Source: UBA5972 sp964588725
GTDB lineage: Bacteria > Pseudomonadota > Alphaproteobacteria > Rhodobacterales > Rhodobacteraceae
NCBI GenBank assembly: GCA_964588725.1
Contig: CAZPQL010000002.1
Coordinates: forward strand, 26,358-90,357
DNA length: 64,000 bases
Direction of reading: 5' to 3'
The translations under genes were made by a program, and so were the position numbers. The notes below the pieces were generated by a model. It did not search any database. It had not been told where the DNA came from and was given only the letters and a program-made list of their open reading frames with translations. Positions 34,180 through 43,212 of this stretch are shown one piece after another. Within the stretch, counting starts at the first letter, position 1, and each line of letters opens with the position of its first letter.

Positions 34180-35310
34180 ATGCCACATGACAGCGAAAAC
34201 AAAAAAACAGCCTACGTCTGGGATAAATTTGTCCGGGGCTTTCACTGGCTTTTGCTTGTTTGCATTGGTGTGTCTCTGATCAGCGGTTACCTGTTGGGTG
34301 CCACGTGGCTACAGCTTCATTACATCGCGGGAACTGTTGCCGTGACATTGGTGGCGACCCGCGTGCTTTGGGGTGGTTTAGGGCCAACATATGCGCGGTT
34401 CAGCAGTTTCATAACTTCAACCAAAACATTGCGCGACCACTTTGATGCGCTCAGAGCCGGAACCGCGTCCCGGCACTTGGGCCATAATCCTTTGGGGGCT
34501 CTGATGGTTCTTGCCTTATTGGCCAGCGTTCTTGGTCTGGGGTTGACGGGCACAATTGCCTTGGGCGGTATTTTCAAGGTCGGGCCCCTTGCATTTATGA
34601 CCTCGTTCAAAGTGGGCAGTCTTGTTTCCTACGCACACGCGTTCTTGGCGACCGTGCTGATGTGGTTGATTGGTGCCCACATTGCCGGGGCGTTGTTTGA
34701 AAGTTTCCGCACGCGGGAAAACCTGCCTAAATCCATGGTTACAGGGCGCAAACAAATCCGGGTCGGGGATCATGCGGCCCCGGCAAAGAAAGCGAAACCA
34801 ATCATGATGACGCTTGTGCTGATTCCGCTCTTGGGTGGAACGGCATACGGGTTGACAAATCTGGCATCCAAACCCGGTCTTGGCGTACCCGCTTACCCTT
34901 TGAATAAAACTTACGCGGCTGAATGTTCGGAATGTCATATTGCCTATCACCCCAGTTTGCTCAGCACTGTTGACTGGCAAAATCTGATGGCGACACTCCC
35001 AAACCATTTTGGCGAAGACGCCAGCCTTGATCCCGCAACTGTCAGTGAACTGACCGACTGGCTGACAGCCAATGCATCCGAAACCGCAGATACAAAGCCG
35101 GCGCATGTTTTATCTTTGACCAATCCGGCAAAACCGTTTGCCCTGACCGAGACCAAATTCTGGATTGCAACCCATCAGGCGGTTCCGGCAGCCACGTTCA
35201 GCCGACCACCGATATTTGCCAAGTCAAACTGCGCGGCCTGTCATCAAGACACGGCTACAGGGCGCTACCTGCCAACCAATATCGAAATTCCAAGGAAACC
35301 CACCTCATGA
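34180..35310 (+). CDS. Cytochrome b561-type protein fused to a C-terminal diheme cytochrome c (DHC) domain
   Basis: A 376-residue fusion. Residues 1-175 form a four-helix cytochrome b561/b6-like domain with haem-ligand candidates His22 (RGFHWLLLV), His47 (LQLHYIAG), His153 (YAHAFLATV) and His167 (LIGAHIAG). After a linker and a fifth membrane helix (about 208-227), the C-terminus carries two c-haem sites, CSECH (249-253) and CAACH (351-355). This tail is homologous to the separate diheme cytochrome c encoded two genes later: both have CxxCH-xAYxP, W-x6-TLPxHFGEDASL and a second CxxCH near the end. It likely passes quinol electrons to SHP and DHC in the periplasm. The ATG at 34180 lacks a strong ribosome site, so the start is the least certain part. 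Confidence 0.85.
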   Translation: MPHDSENKKTAYVWDKFVRGFHWLLLVCIGVSLISGYLLGATWLQLHYIAGTVAVTLVATRVLWGGLGPTYARFSSFITSTKTLRDHFDALRAGTASRHLGHNPLGALMVLALLASVLGLGLTGTIALGGIFKVGPLAFMTSFKVGSLVSYAHAFLATVLMWLIGAHIAGALFESFRTRENLPKSMVTGRKQIRVGDHAAPAKKAKPIMMTLVLIPLLGGTAYGLTNLASKPGLGVPAYPLNKTYAAECSECHIAYHPSLLSTVDWQNLMATLPNHFGEDASLDPATVSELTDWLTANASETADTKPAHVLSLTNPAKPFALTETKFWIATHQAVPAATFSRPPIFAKSNCAACHQDTATGRYLPTNIEIPRKPTS

Positions 35311-35702
35311 AAATCCTGTTTATTGCCCTTTCGGGTCTGATTGTCGCCCAACCGACCGCGGCCAATCCGGCGCGCGATGCCATATTGAAATCCTTCGCCT
35401 CGGAGGCTGGTGTCAGCAGCTTTTCGGCCGCCGCAGGTAAAGAGTTCTTTCAGGGCACACATCAGGGTGGAAAACCCGAATCGCCTTCCTGCACATCGTG
35501 CCACACGAAAAACCTGCGTAATCAGGGCAGAACACGGGTGGGCAAAGTGATCGAACCCATGGCCGTTTCCGCCAATCCCAACCGATTCACTGATCCCGAA
35601 AAAGTCGCCAAATGGTTTCGCCGCAACTGCAATACCGTTTTGGGCCGCGAATGTAGCGCAGCCGAAAAAGGCAACATCCTCACCTACCTAATGAGTCAAT
35701 GA
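35307..35702 (+). CDS. shp: Sphaeroides haem protein (SHP)-type cytochrome c, DUF1924
   Basis: A 131-residue periplasmic monohaem cytochrome c with a signal peptide (MKILFIALSGLIVAQPTAA) and one haem site, CTSCH at 62-66. The conserved block VIEPMAVSANPNRFTDPEKV and the C-terminal KWFRRNCNTVLGRECSAAE are those of SHP. Asn107 (Asn88 if cleavage is after residue 19) matches the unusual Asn axial ligand of Rhodobacter sphaeroides SHP, which swings away to let O2 or NO bind. Cys108 and Cys116 flank it and may form a disulfide. The start overlaps the upstream fusion gene by four bases (ATGA), and the stop overlaps the next region. Confidence 0.92.
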   Translation: MKILFIALSGLIVAQPTAANPARDAILKSFASEAGVSSFSAAAGKEFFQGTHQGGKPESPSCTSCHTKNLRNQGRTRVGKVIEPMAVSANPNRFTDPEKVAKWFRRNCNTVLGRECSAAEKGNILTYLMSQ

Positions 35703-35749
35703 ATTCGATCCGGCATCAAACCGCCATCCGTCGCAAAAAGGAATGCAAA

Positions 35750-36232
35750 ATGACTCTTTGGAACAATGTAAAACTTGCCGCAATAATCATCACAGTTGCC
35801 GTGCTTCCACAAAACGCCGCCGCCGATGGGCCCGGCATCGGTAAAATTACCAATGCTTTGACCGCCGAGGAATGCTCGGCCTGCCATATGGCGTATCAAC
35901 CCGGTTTTTTACCCATTCGCTCGTGGCGGAAAATCATGAGTACTTTGCCAGACCACTTTGGTGAAGACGCGTCCCTGAGTGAAGCTGACCGGACCAAGAT
36001 CGAAAAATATCTTGTCAGAAACGCGGCCGACCGCAATGGCAGGAATCCAAGATTCCTGCGCAGGATTCCTGCCAGCGAAGTGCCACTAAGGATCACAGAG
36101 TTTCGGTGGTTTACGCACGAACACGGTACAAGGTTGCGCAACTGGGCGGCCAGGCAACCGGAAATCGGTACGCTTAGCAATTGTCAGGGCTGCCATCGTG
36201 GTGCTGACCGGGGCTGGTTCGACGACGATTAA
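35750..36232 (+). CDS. Diheme cytochrome c (DHC)
   Basis: A 160-residue periplasmic cytochrome from the ATG at 35750 (AAGGAATGCAAA before it). It has a Sec signal (about residues 1-25) and two haem sites, CSACH (42-46) and CQGCH (145-149). In Rhodobacter sphaeroides DHC donates electrons to SHP, and the operon context agrees. It is a paralogue of the C-terminal domain of the cytochrome b fusion two genes upstream. The coding region holds a nested set of inverted repeats (36038-36073). A terminator-like hairpin follows at 36380. Confidence 0.9.
   Translation: MTLWNNVKLAAIIITVAVLPQNAAADGPGIGKITNALTAEECSACHMAYQPGFLPIRSWRKIMSTLPDHFGEDASLSEADRTKIEKYLVRNAADRNGRNPRFLRRIPASEVPLRITEFRWFTHEHGTRLRNWAARQPEIGTLSNCQGCHRGADRGWFDDD
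36038..36073. repeat. Nested inverted repeats inside the DHC gene
   Basis: GGCAGGAATC (36038-36047) pairs perfectly with GATTCCTGC (36051-36059) across three bases, and again with GATTCCTGCC (36064-36073). The encoded peptide, NGRNPRFLRRIPAS, keeps the reading frame. Confidence 0.6.
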
Positions 36233-36591
36233 AAAGCGCCTGAGCAGCCCGATTTTGTGGAACGCATTGCGCACTTTTGGTGCCGCAAGCGCAAACCGGA
36301 ATCCGTCTTTGGCTGTGACGCCATGCAAAGTCGTGTCTTTACAGCCGTTTAACCAGGGCATCGACCTAGGAACGTGTGCAATAGCCCGCTTCAGGGCTAT
36401 TCTTATTTCGTGGGTCTGTGGTTTCCAACGAATATCAGGTTTCGCGTAATACACGCGGGACGGAACCTATGGGGACAATTCGTCTCTTGAACCCAATGGC
36501 TGGGTGCCTATAACCACGTCAATTTGCAATTTCCAACCACCTCCCGACGCGCTTCGTTGCTAAGTTGCGGACAGGCGGCGCAGGACCAACT
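36233..36591. other. Intergenic region between DHC gene and carB
   Basis: 359 bases. Apart from the hairpin at 36380-36401 and the carB ribosome site (GCAGGACCAACT), I see no gene, tRNA or clear repeat. Open frames on both strands here show no recognisable protein. Confidence 0.5.
36380..36409 (+). terminator. Terminator-like hairpin after the haem operon
   Basis: AATAGCCC (36380-36387) and GGGCTATT (36394-36401) form a perfect 8-bp stem with a 6-base loop, followed by CTTATTTC on the plus strand. It lies about 150 bases after the DHC stop. Confidence 0.5.
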
Positions 36592-39500
36592 ATGCCCAAA
36601 AGAGACAACATCAATTCGATCATGATCATCGGCGCCGGGCCGATTATCATCGGGCAGGCCTGTGAATTTGATTACTCCGGCGCACAGGCCTGCAAAGCCC
36701 TGAAAGAAGAGGGCTTTCGCGTCATCCTTGTCAATTCCAACCCGGCCACCATCATGACCGACCCGGGCATGGCGGACGCGACCTATGTAGAGCCGATCAC
36801 GCCTGAAGTTGTTGAAAAAATAATTGCCCATGAACGACCGGACGCGTTGTTGCCGACCATGGGCGGGCAAACAGGACTGAATACAGCGTTGGCGCTGGAC
36901 GACATGGGCGTTCTGAAAAAATACGGCGTGGAAATGATCGGCGCGGACCGCGCAGCGATCGAAATGGCCGAAGATCGCAAATTGTTTCGCGAGGCAATGG
37001 ACCGGCTGGGTATTGAGAACCCCAAGGCCACTGTCGCCCACAACAAAGAAGAATGCATCACCGCACTGGAAACGATTGGTCTGCCTGCAATTATCCGCCC
37101 CGCATTTACCATGGGTGGCACAGGTGGCGGGATCGCCTACAACCGCGAAGATTTCGAGGCCATTTGCGCCAGCGGTCTGGACGCCTCACCAGTCAACCAG
37201 ATTCTGATCGATGAATCGCTGCTTGGCTGGAAAGAATTCGAAATGGAAGTCGTGCGCGACAAGTCCGACAACGCCATCATTATCTGCGCGATTGAAAACA
37301 TCGACCCCATGGGTGTGCACACCGGCGACAGCATCACCGTGGCACCCGCGCTGACGCTGACGGATAAAGAATACCAAATGATGCGCACGCATTCGATCAA
37401 TGTTCTGCGCGAAATCGGCGTCGAAACCGGCGGCAGCAATGTGCAATGGGCGGTCAATCCGGTCGATGGGCGCATGGTGGTGATCGAAATGAATCCCCGG
37501 GTGTCGCGTTCGTCCGCTCTGGCCTCCAAGGCCACCGGCTTTCCGATTGCCAAAATCGCCGCCAAACTGGCCGTGGGCTATACATTGGACGAACTTGACA
37601 ACGATATCACCAAGGTGACGCCCGCCAGTTTCGAGCCCAGCATCGACTACGTGGTCACCAAAATCCCGCGGTTCGCGTTCGAAAAATTCCCGGGGTCCGA
37701 ACCGATCCTTCACACGGCCATGAAATCGGTGGGCGAAGCCATGGCGATTGGCCGCTCGATCCACGAAAGTCTGCAAAAGGCGCTGGCCAGTCTGGAAACC
37801 GGCCTGTCGGGCTTTGACGAAATTTCCATTGACGGCGCGCCGGACATAGCCGCCGTTACCCGCGCAATTTCTGCGCGCACGCCGGATCGTATGCGCCTGA
37901 TTGCCCAAGCGATGCGCCACGGGCTTACAGACGACGATATTTACGCCGCCACCGCGTTTGACCCGTGGTTTTTGGCGCGCATCCGCGAAATCGTTGATAC
38001 CGAGAACACTATTCGCGCGCATGGCCTGCCCGACGACACCAATGGCCTGCGCGCCATCAAAGCCATGGGATTTACCGACGCCCGCCTGTCCAAGCTCACT
38101 GGACTGGCAGAGCGCGATATTCGCGTGCAGCGCAACCGCCTTGGCGTTACTTCCGCGTTCAAACGTATCGATACCTGTGCGGCGGAATTTGAGGCGCAGA
38201 CGCCCTATATGTATTCGACCTATGAGGCCCCGATGATGGGCGAAGTCGAATGCGAGGCCCGCCCGACAGATCGTAAGAAAGTCGTCATTCTCGGCGGTGG
38301 CCCCAACCGTATCGGTCAGGGGATCGAGTTTGATTATTGCTGTTGCCACGCCTGTTATGCTTTGACCGAAGCCGGTTATGAAACCGTGATGATCAATTGC
38401 AATCCCGAAACGGTTTCGACCGATTACGACACCTCGGACCGCCTGTATTTTGAACCGCTATCGCTGGAATCGGTGCTGGAAATCCTGCGTGTCGAGCAGG
38501 AAAACGGCACGCTGCACGGTGTAATCGTGCAGTTCGGCGGGCAAACGCCGCTCAAACTGGCGAACGATCTGGAGGCCGAGGGCATCCCGATCCTCGGCAC
38601 CACCCCTGACGCGATCGATCTGGCCGAGGATCGCGAGCGGTTCCAAAAACTGTTGCACGATCTCAAACTCAAACAGCCGTATAACGGTATCGCGTCCAGT
38701 CCCGAACAGGCGTTTGAAATCGCCAAAGACGTAGGTTTCCCGCTGGTAATCCGTCCGTCGTATGTGCTGGGGGGGCGTGCCATGGAAATTATCCGCGACG
38801 ACACCCAGTTGACCCGCTATATCAACGAAGCGGTAAATGTTTCCGGCAAAAGCCCGGTCTTGCTTGACAGTTATCTGGTGGGCGCGATCGAAGTGGACGT
38901 TGATGCCATTTGCGACGGCTCTGACGTCCATGTTGCGGGGGTGATGCAGCATATTGAAGAGGCCGGCGTGCATTCGGGTGACAGCGCCTGTTCTTTGCCG
39001 CCCTATTCATTGCCCAAGGATCTGATCGACGAAATGAAACGCCAGACGGTGGCCATGGCGCTGGGCCTGAACGTGGTCGGATTGATGAACGTGCAGTTCG
39101 CCATTCAGGACAACGAAGTTTATGTGCTGGAGGTCAACCCGCGCGCCAGCCGCACGGTGCCGTTCGTCGCCAAGGCTACCGACAGCGCCATCGCCGCGAT
39201 TGCTGCGCGTGTCATGGCGGGCGAAAAACTCAGTGCCTTTGAAACCCGGCCTCCGTATCCCGAAAACGCCGACGTCGATGACACGCTGCCCTTTGCCGAT
39301 CCGATGACGCTCGCCGACCCTGACATGCCCTGGTTTAGCGTCAAAGAGGCTGTGATGCCGTTCGCCCGCTTTCCCGGTGTGGACACGCTGCTGGGCCCCG
39401 AAATGCGCTCGACCGGCGAGGTCATGGGCTGGGACCGTTCGTTTGCCGGTGCTTTCCTGAAGGCACAAATGGGCGCGGGGCACGTTTTACCAAATTCGGG

Positions 39501-39885
39501 CTGCGCGTTTATTTCGATCAAGGACGCCGACAAAACCCCGATGATGGTCGAGGCGGTGCAGATCCTCGCCGATCTGGGTTTTGACATCATGGCGACGCGC
39601 GGCACGGCGGCGTTTCTGGCCGACAACGCGCTAAGCGCGCAGATCGTCAACAAGGTTTATGAGGGCGGGCGCACGGTGCTCGATCATTTGAAGGACGGCG
39701 AGATCAACCTTTTGTTCAACTCGACCGAAGGCGCCGCTGCCGTTGAAGACAGTCGGGAAATCCGCTCGGTGGCGTTGCTGGGCAGAATGGCATATTTCAC
39801 CACAGCGGCCGGGTCGCACGCAGCGGCGCTGGCGATGCGGTCCGCGCGGGATGGGGAGATCAGGGTACGGTCGCTGCAAGGGTGA
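36592..39885 (+). CDS. carB: Carbamoyl-phosphate synthase large subunit
   Basis: A 1097-residue synthetase that makes carbamoyl phosphate for arginine and pyrimidine synthesis. I use the ATG at 36592 (MPKRDNINSIMIIGAGPIII). Two homologous ATP-grasp halves are visible: GGTGGGIAYN in the first and VLGGRAMEIIRDD in the second, with GGGPNRIGQGIEFDYCCCHA marking the start of half two. The C-terminal MGS-like allosteric domain begins near SIKDADKTPMMVEAVQ. The length agrees with alphaproteobacterial CarB. carA is not adjacent. Confidence 0.98.
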   Translation: MPKRDNINSIMIIGAGPIIIGQACEFDYSGAQACKALKEEGFRVILVNSNPATIMTDPGMADATYVEPITPEVVEKIIAHERPDALLPTMGGQTGLNTALALDDMGVLKKYGVEMIGADRAAIEMAEDRKLFREAMDRLGIENPKATVAHNKEECITALETIGLPAIIRPAFTMGGTGGGIAYNREDFEAICASGLDASPVNQILIDESLLGWKEFEMEVVRDKSDNAIIICAIENIDPMGVHTGDSITVAPALTLTDKEYQMMRTHSINVLREIGVETGGSNVQWAVNPVDGRMVVIEMNPRVSRSSALASKATGFPIAKIAAKLAVGYTLDELDNDITKVTPASFEPSIDYVVTKIPRFAFEKFPGSEPILHTAMKSVGEAMAIGRSIHESLQKALASLETGLSGFDEISIDGAPDIAAVTRAISARTPDRMRLIAQAMRHGLTDDDIYAATAFDPWFLARIREIVDTENTIRAHGLPDDTNGLRAIKAMGFTDARLSKLTGLAERDIRVQRNRLGVTSAFKRIDTCAAEFEAQTPYMYSTYEAPMMGEVECEARPTDRKKVVILGGGPNRIGQGIEFDYCCCHACYALTEAGYETVMINCNPETVSTDYDTSDRLYFEPLSLESVLEILRVEQENGTLHGVIVQFGGQTPLKLANDLEAEGIPILGTTPDAIDLAEDRERFQKLLHDLKLKQPYNGIASSPEQAFEIAKDVGFPLVIRPSYVLGGRAMEIIRDDTQLTRYINEAVNVSGKSPVLLDSYLVGAIEVDVDAICDGSDVHVAGVMQHIEEAGVHSGDSACSLPPYSLPKDLIDEMKRQTVAMALGLNVVGLMNVQFAIQDNEVYVLEVNPRASRTVPFVAKATDSAIAAIAARVMAGEKLSAFETRPPYPENADVDDTLPFADPMTLADPDMPWFSVKEAVMPFARFPGVDTLLGPEMRSTGEVMGWDRSFAGAFLKAQMGAGHVLPNSGCAFISIKDADKTPMMVEAVQILADLGFDIMATRGTAAFLADNALSAQIVNKVYEGGRTVLDHLKDGEINLLFNSTEGAAAVEDSREIRSVALLGRMAYFTTAAGSHAAALAMRSARDGEIRVRSLQG

Positions 39886-40118
39886 GCTTTGTAGAACAAA
39901 ATATCCTAATTGGCCAACCACGTTCGTCGCCGCAATTCCTTTCGTGACGCCAGTCCCGGACGACTCCAACCCGCCCCTTTGGCGGCGCTTCGTTTCCGCC
40001 TTGGGCTCTCTGCTGTCGTTGATTTGTCGTTCACGACTCTGCTTCAATTCACTCTTTAACCAACTTGTTAATCGTGTTATCACCCCCCAATAACAATCGA
40101 AAACGGGGAAACATATCC

Positions 40119-40541
40119 ATGGAAAACCTTATCGCAACCTACCAGACCGCGTTGCTGGCGCTTGGCGCGCTGACGCTGGCTCTGGTCGTGCAATCTTTTA
40201 TCGCGGGGCTCGTCAAAAACGGCATCAAAGGTCAGGATGCCGGTGCCGCCGTTCTGGGTGATTTCAACGACAGCACCTTCAGGATCGTGCGCACGCATAT
40301 GAACGGGGTTGAGAATTTTTCCGCCCTTTTTGCCGCCTCAATCCTAGCCATGATGGCCGGGGCCGATCCCAGGTGGCTGACGTGGCTGGTTCTGGCCGCC
40401 GTCGGATTGCGCCTGCTTTACTGGCCATTTTATTACGCGCGTATCGGCAAGGACAACGGCGGGCCGCGTTCGATCATCCACGTGCTGGCGCTGGTGGTCA
40501 ATATCGTGATCGCGGTGATGGCTCTGCTGGCGATAATGTAG
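40119..40541 (+). CDS. MAPEG family membrane protein
   Basis: A 140-residue four-helix membrane protein. The conserved segment FRIVRTHMNGVENFSALFAA matches the MAPEG motif (RxxRxHxNxxEN), which binds glutathione in the characterised eukaryotic members. Bacterial members are mostly uncharacterised, so glutathione transferase or peroxidase activity is only inferred. The start MENLIATYQTALL at 40119 follows a GGGGAAAC ribosome site. A second, divergent MAPEG gene lies at 61792-62193. Confidence 0.85.
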   Translation: MENLIATYQTALLALGALTLALVVQSFIAGLVKNGIKGQDAGAAVLGDFNDSTFRIVRTHMNGVENFSALFAASILAMMAGADPRWLTWLVLAAVGLRLLYWPFYYARIGKDNGGPRSIIHVLALVVNIVIAVMALLAIM

Positions 40542-40629
40542 CCAAGACACAGACTTGACGTACTGCCTTTTAACTTGACCCGACCTGCCCAAAAGCGGCA
40601 CGTTGGGTCAGGTCTTCAGGAGCGCCAAA

Positions 40630-41754
40630 ATGCATCAGCCCGTCATCACCGGAACCGGTGTGTTTACCCCGTCTGAGGTGATCACCAACGACGAACTGGT
40701 GGTCGCATTTAACGCTTACGCCGATAAGTTCAACGCTGCGAACGCTGCGGACATCGCGGCCGGCGACGTCGAGGAACTGCAACACTCCAGCACCGAATTC
40801 ATCCTTGCCGCCAGTGGCATCGAACAGCGTTACGTGATGGACAAGAAAGGCGTGCTCGACCCAGAATTCATGCACCCAAAACTGCGCCAGCGTTCGGACG
40901 ATGAACCGGGAATAATGGCCGAAATGGCGATGGATGCATGCACAAAGGCGCTGAAAAAAGCCGGAAAAACAGCGGCAGATGTTGATGCTGTGATTGTCGC
41001 GGCCTCTAATCTGGAGCGCGCTTATCCGGCTGTGGCGATCGAGGTGCAAGAGCTGCTGGGCGTCAGCGGTTTTGCGTTTGACATGAACGTCGCCTGTTCC
41101 TCGGCCACCTTCGGCATTCAGGCCGCCGCCGATATGATCCGCGCCGGCTCTGTGCGTGCCGTTCTTGTGGTTAACCCCGAAATTTGCTCGGGTCATCTGG
41201 AATGGCGCGACCGCGATTGCCATTTCATTTTCGGCGACGTGTGCACCGCAACACTTTTGGAACGCAAAGAGACCGCCACGCACGCACATTTCGAAATTCT
41301 GTCGACTAAATGCCTGACGCAATTTTCCAACAACATCCGCAACAACAATGGATTTTTGCGACGTTCGCGCCCTGACGGCACTGCGGACCGGCGCGATATG
41401 CAATTCATGCAGGAAGGGCGCAAAGTGTTCAAACAGGTGCTGCCGATCGTGTCGGCGCACATGCTGGAACACCTGAGTGAACGCGATACCACGCCTGACG
41501 ATCTGAAACGCCTGTGGCTGCATCAGGCCAACAAGGCCATGAACGATTTCATTGGTCGCAAGGTTCTGGGCCGCATTCCCGAGGACGGTGAACAGCCCAA
41601 CATCCTGCAGGAATACGCCAATACGTCGTCCGCCGGATCGATCATCGCGTTTTCGAAATTCTCAGATGACTTTGAAGACGGCGATCTGGGGATGATCTGT
41701 TCGTTCGGCGCGGGTTATTCGGTTGGATCGGTTCTGGTTCGGCGCTCAGTGTAG
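40630..41754 (+). CDS. Beta-ketoacyl-ACP synthase III-like protein (long FabH relative)
   Basis: A 374-residue thiolase-fold enzyme from the ATG at 40630 (AGGAGCGCCAAA before it). The catalytic triad is clear: Cys156 in MNVACSSATFG, His298 in WLHQANKAM and Asn331 in YANTSSAGSI. Standard FabH proteins have about 320 residues. This one has extra sequence near residues 25-60 and 225-265, as in a separate Roseobacter-type subgroup, so it may not start ordinary fatty-acid synthesis. No acyl carrier protein or other lipid genes adjoin it. The end overlaps the convergent GST gene by 9 bases. Confidence 0.88.
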   Translation: MHQPVITGTGVFTPSEVITNDELVVAFNAYADKFNAANAADIAAGDVEELQHSSTEFILAASGIEQRYVMDKKGVLDPEFMHPKLRQRSDDEPGIMAEMAMDACTKALKKAGKTAADVDAVIVAASNLERAYPAVAIEVQELLGVSGFAFDMNVACSSATFGIQAAADMIRAGSVRAVLVVNPEICSGHLEWRDRDCHFIFGDVCTATLLERKETATHAHFEILSTKCLTQFSNNIRNNNGFLRRSRPDGTADRRDMQFMQEGRKVFKQVLPIVSAHMLEHLSERDTTPDDLKRLWLHQANKAMNDFIGRKVLGRIPEDGEQPNILQEYANTSSAGSIIAFSKFSDDFEDGDLGMICSFGAGYSVGSVLVRRSV

Positions 41755-42498
41755 CTCTGACAGGCCGTCCACAACACCAGCCTGCGTCCAGCTGGGCCGT
41801 GATTTCATGGCGTCGATGTAGCGTTCCACATTGGGATTGATCGCATTTTCCCACCACCCGGCAAACCCGTGCATCCTGAACCGCGCCAGCGCAGCTGTGG
41901 CAAAGGTATCTGCCAAACTATATCTGTCCGCTGCAACAAATTCGGATTGTCCAAGGGCAATATCCAACATGTCGACGATCGTCCGGGCGTTATCCAAATG
42001 CTTTTCAACTTTTGCCGCATCTGCCAAAATGTCCTGCATGCGTTGATTTCCGTCAATCCGGGATTGCAGCAGCGCCGCATGTTCAGGTCTTTCTTTCAGC
42101 ATTTGCCGCAGCATTTCGCCCCTTGCGATAATCGTCGGCGATGTCCCTTCATCTGTCAGGCTGCCCGCATAGAGCAATACACCATAATGCAGCCCCATGA
42201 TATCGCTCATCATCCGGTTCATGAAAGACGGATCATTGGGCGTCAGATGTGGGCCGTCAAACCGATCATCCACCTTGTGCACAATGTTTATGGTGTCGGT
42301 GGTAATCTCGTCATCAATGCGCAACGTCGGCACGACGGATTTCGGATTTAGCGCAACGTACCATGGTTCAAACTGTTCTTTGGCTTTCATGATATCGACA
42401 GTGTGCCGGTCAAACGTCACGCCCTTTTCAACCAGCGCCAGTCGCGCCATCTGCGAACAGATCGAACCCGGATAATCGTACAGCAAAACCCTGACCAT
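41746..42498 (-). CDS. Glutathione S-transferase family protein
   Basis: A 250-residue protein with a thioredoxin-like N-terminal domain (MVRVLLYDYPGSICSQMARL, the G-site segment with Ser/Cys near residue 12-14 and the cis-proline in NPKSVVPTLRIDDE) and a helical C-terminal domain (about residues 95-250). I use the ATG complementary to 42496-42498; an upstream ATG would add a non-conserved 15-residue leader. The substrate is unknown. It is convergent with the FabH-like gene and divergent from the VOC gene. Confidence 0.85.
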   Translation of the reverse strand: MVRVLLYDYPGSICSQMARLALVEKGVTFDRHTVDIMKAKEQFEPWYVALNPKSVVPTLRIDDEITTDTINIVHKVDDRFDGPHLTPNDPSFMNRMMSDIMGLHYGVLLYAGSLTDEGTSPTIIARGEMLRQMLKERPEHAALLQSRIDGNQRMQDILADAAKVEKHLDNARTIVDMLDIALGQSEFVAADRYSLADTFATAALARFRMHGFAGWWENAINPNVERYIDAMKSRPSWTQAGVVDGLSELH

Positions 42499-42597
42499 GG
42501 GGCGGGTATACAACAAAATACTTGACTTGCGAACCTCAACCATTGGCGTAGGCTGAGAACCGTAAATCCATCGTTCATCAAATGAAAATCGAAAGGC

Positions 42598-43152
42598 ATG
42601 ATCATGGCGATCCTACAGGTACAAGGCGTGCATCACATCACATTGAACGGCGCTGACAGGCAGACGTCGATAGACTTTTGGCAGGGCGTTTTGGGAATGC
42701 CGATGGTGCTGGAACAACCAAACTTGGACGATCTGAAAACCAACCATCTGTATTTTGATCCTGGCGACGGCAGGCTGATCACTGTATTTACCCGCGAAGA
42801 CCGCAAAGCCGACGATAGCGCAAATCCGGGCGATCCGGGCAACGTGCATCATCTGGCATTCATGGTTTCACGCGCGGTTTTCACGCAGGCGGATGCCCGC
42901 CTGAAAGCAGCCGGGTACAGCCATTCAGGCCATAAGGATCGCGGATTTATGGATTCGATTTACTTCAGAGAGCCCCTTGGCCAACTGATCGAACTGGCGT
43001 GTTACAAATTTGAGCCACCACAGGGCCGCACTCACACCGATGTATTGGTTCTGGCCCATAAATTGCGCGTTGAAGCAGGCGACCTGAACGTCGCGGATCG
43101 TCATCTGGCTGATGCTATTGATCAGCTTTCCCGAAATTCGGCCCGAATTTAA
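42598..43152 (+). CDS. VOC superfamily protein (glyoxalase / extradiol dioxygenase-like)
   Basis: A 184-residue protein with two beta-alpha-beta-beta-beta modules. GVHHITLNGADRQTSIDFW gives the N-terminal metal His, VHHLAFMV the second, and GQLIELACYKFEPP the C-terminal Glu. The pattern is close to the PcpA/LinE-like and ring-cleaving dioxygenase side of the superfamily, but the length fits a single-domain enzyme or binding protein. Start at the ATG of 42598 or the one six bases later. It is divergent from the GST gene, which may hint at shared detoxification control. Confidence 0.8.
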   Translation: MIMAILQVQGVHHITLNGADRQTSIDFWQGVLGMPMVLEQPNLDDLKTNHLYFDPGDGRLITVFTREDRKADDSANPGDPGNVHHLAFMVSRAVFTQADARLKAAGYSHSGHKDRGFMDSIYFREPLGQLIELACYKFEPPQGRTHTDVLVLAHKLRVEAGDLNVADRHLADAIDQLSRNSARI

Positions 43153-43212
43153 CCGTTCCAGTAAGTGAAATCGATCTTGATCCCGACTGGCCGTCGCGGC
43201 ACATAGCGCGGC

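Noticed and set aside
33923..34186. 87-codon minus-strand frame before the haem operon
   Set aside because: No recognisable family and no ribosome site, and it reads across the likely promoter region.
36086..36454. 122-codon minus-strand frame overlapping DHC and the following gap
   Set aside because: It mostly shadows the DHC gene and shows no known protein.
39895..39920. AAATATCCTAATTGGCC as a fifth copy of the 3'-end element
   Set aside because: The order of the blocks is reversed and no GC hairpin adjoins it; probably chance.
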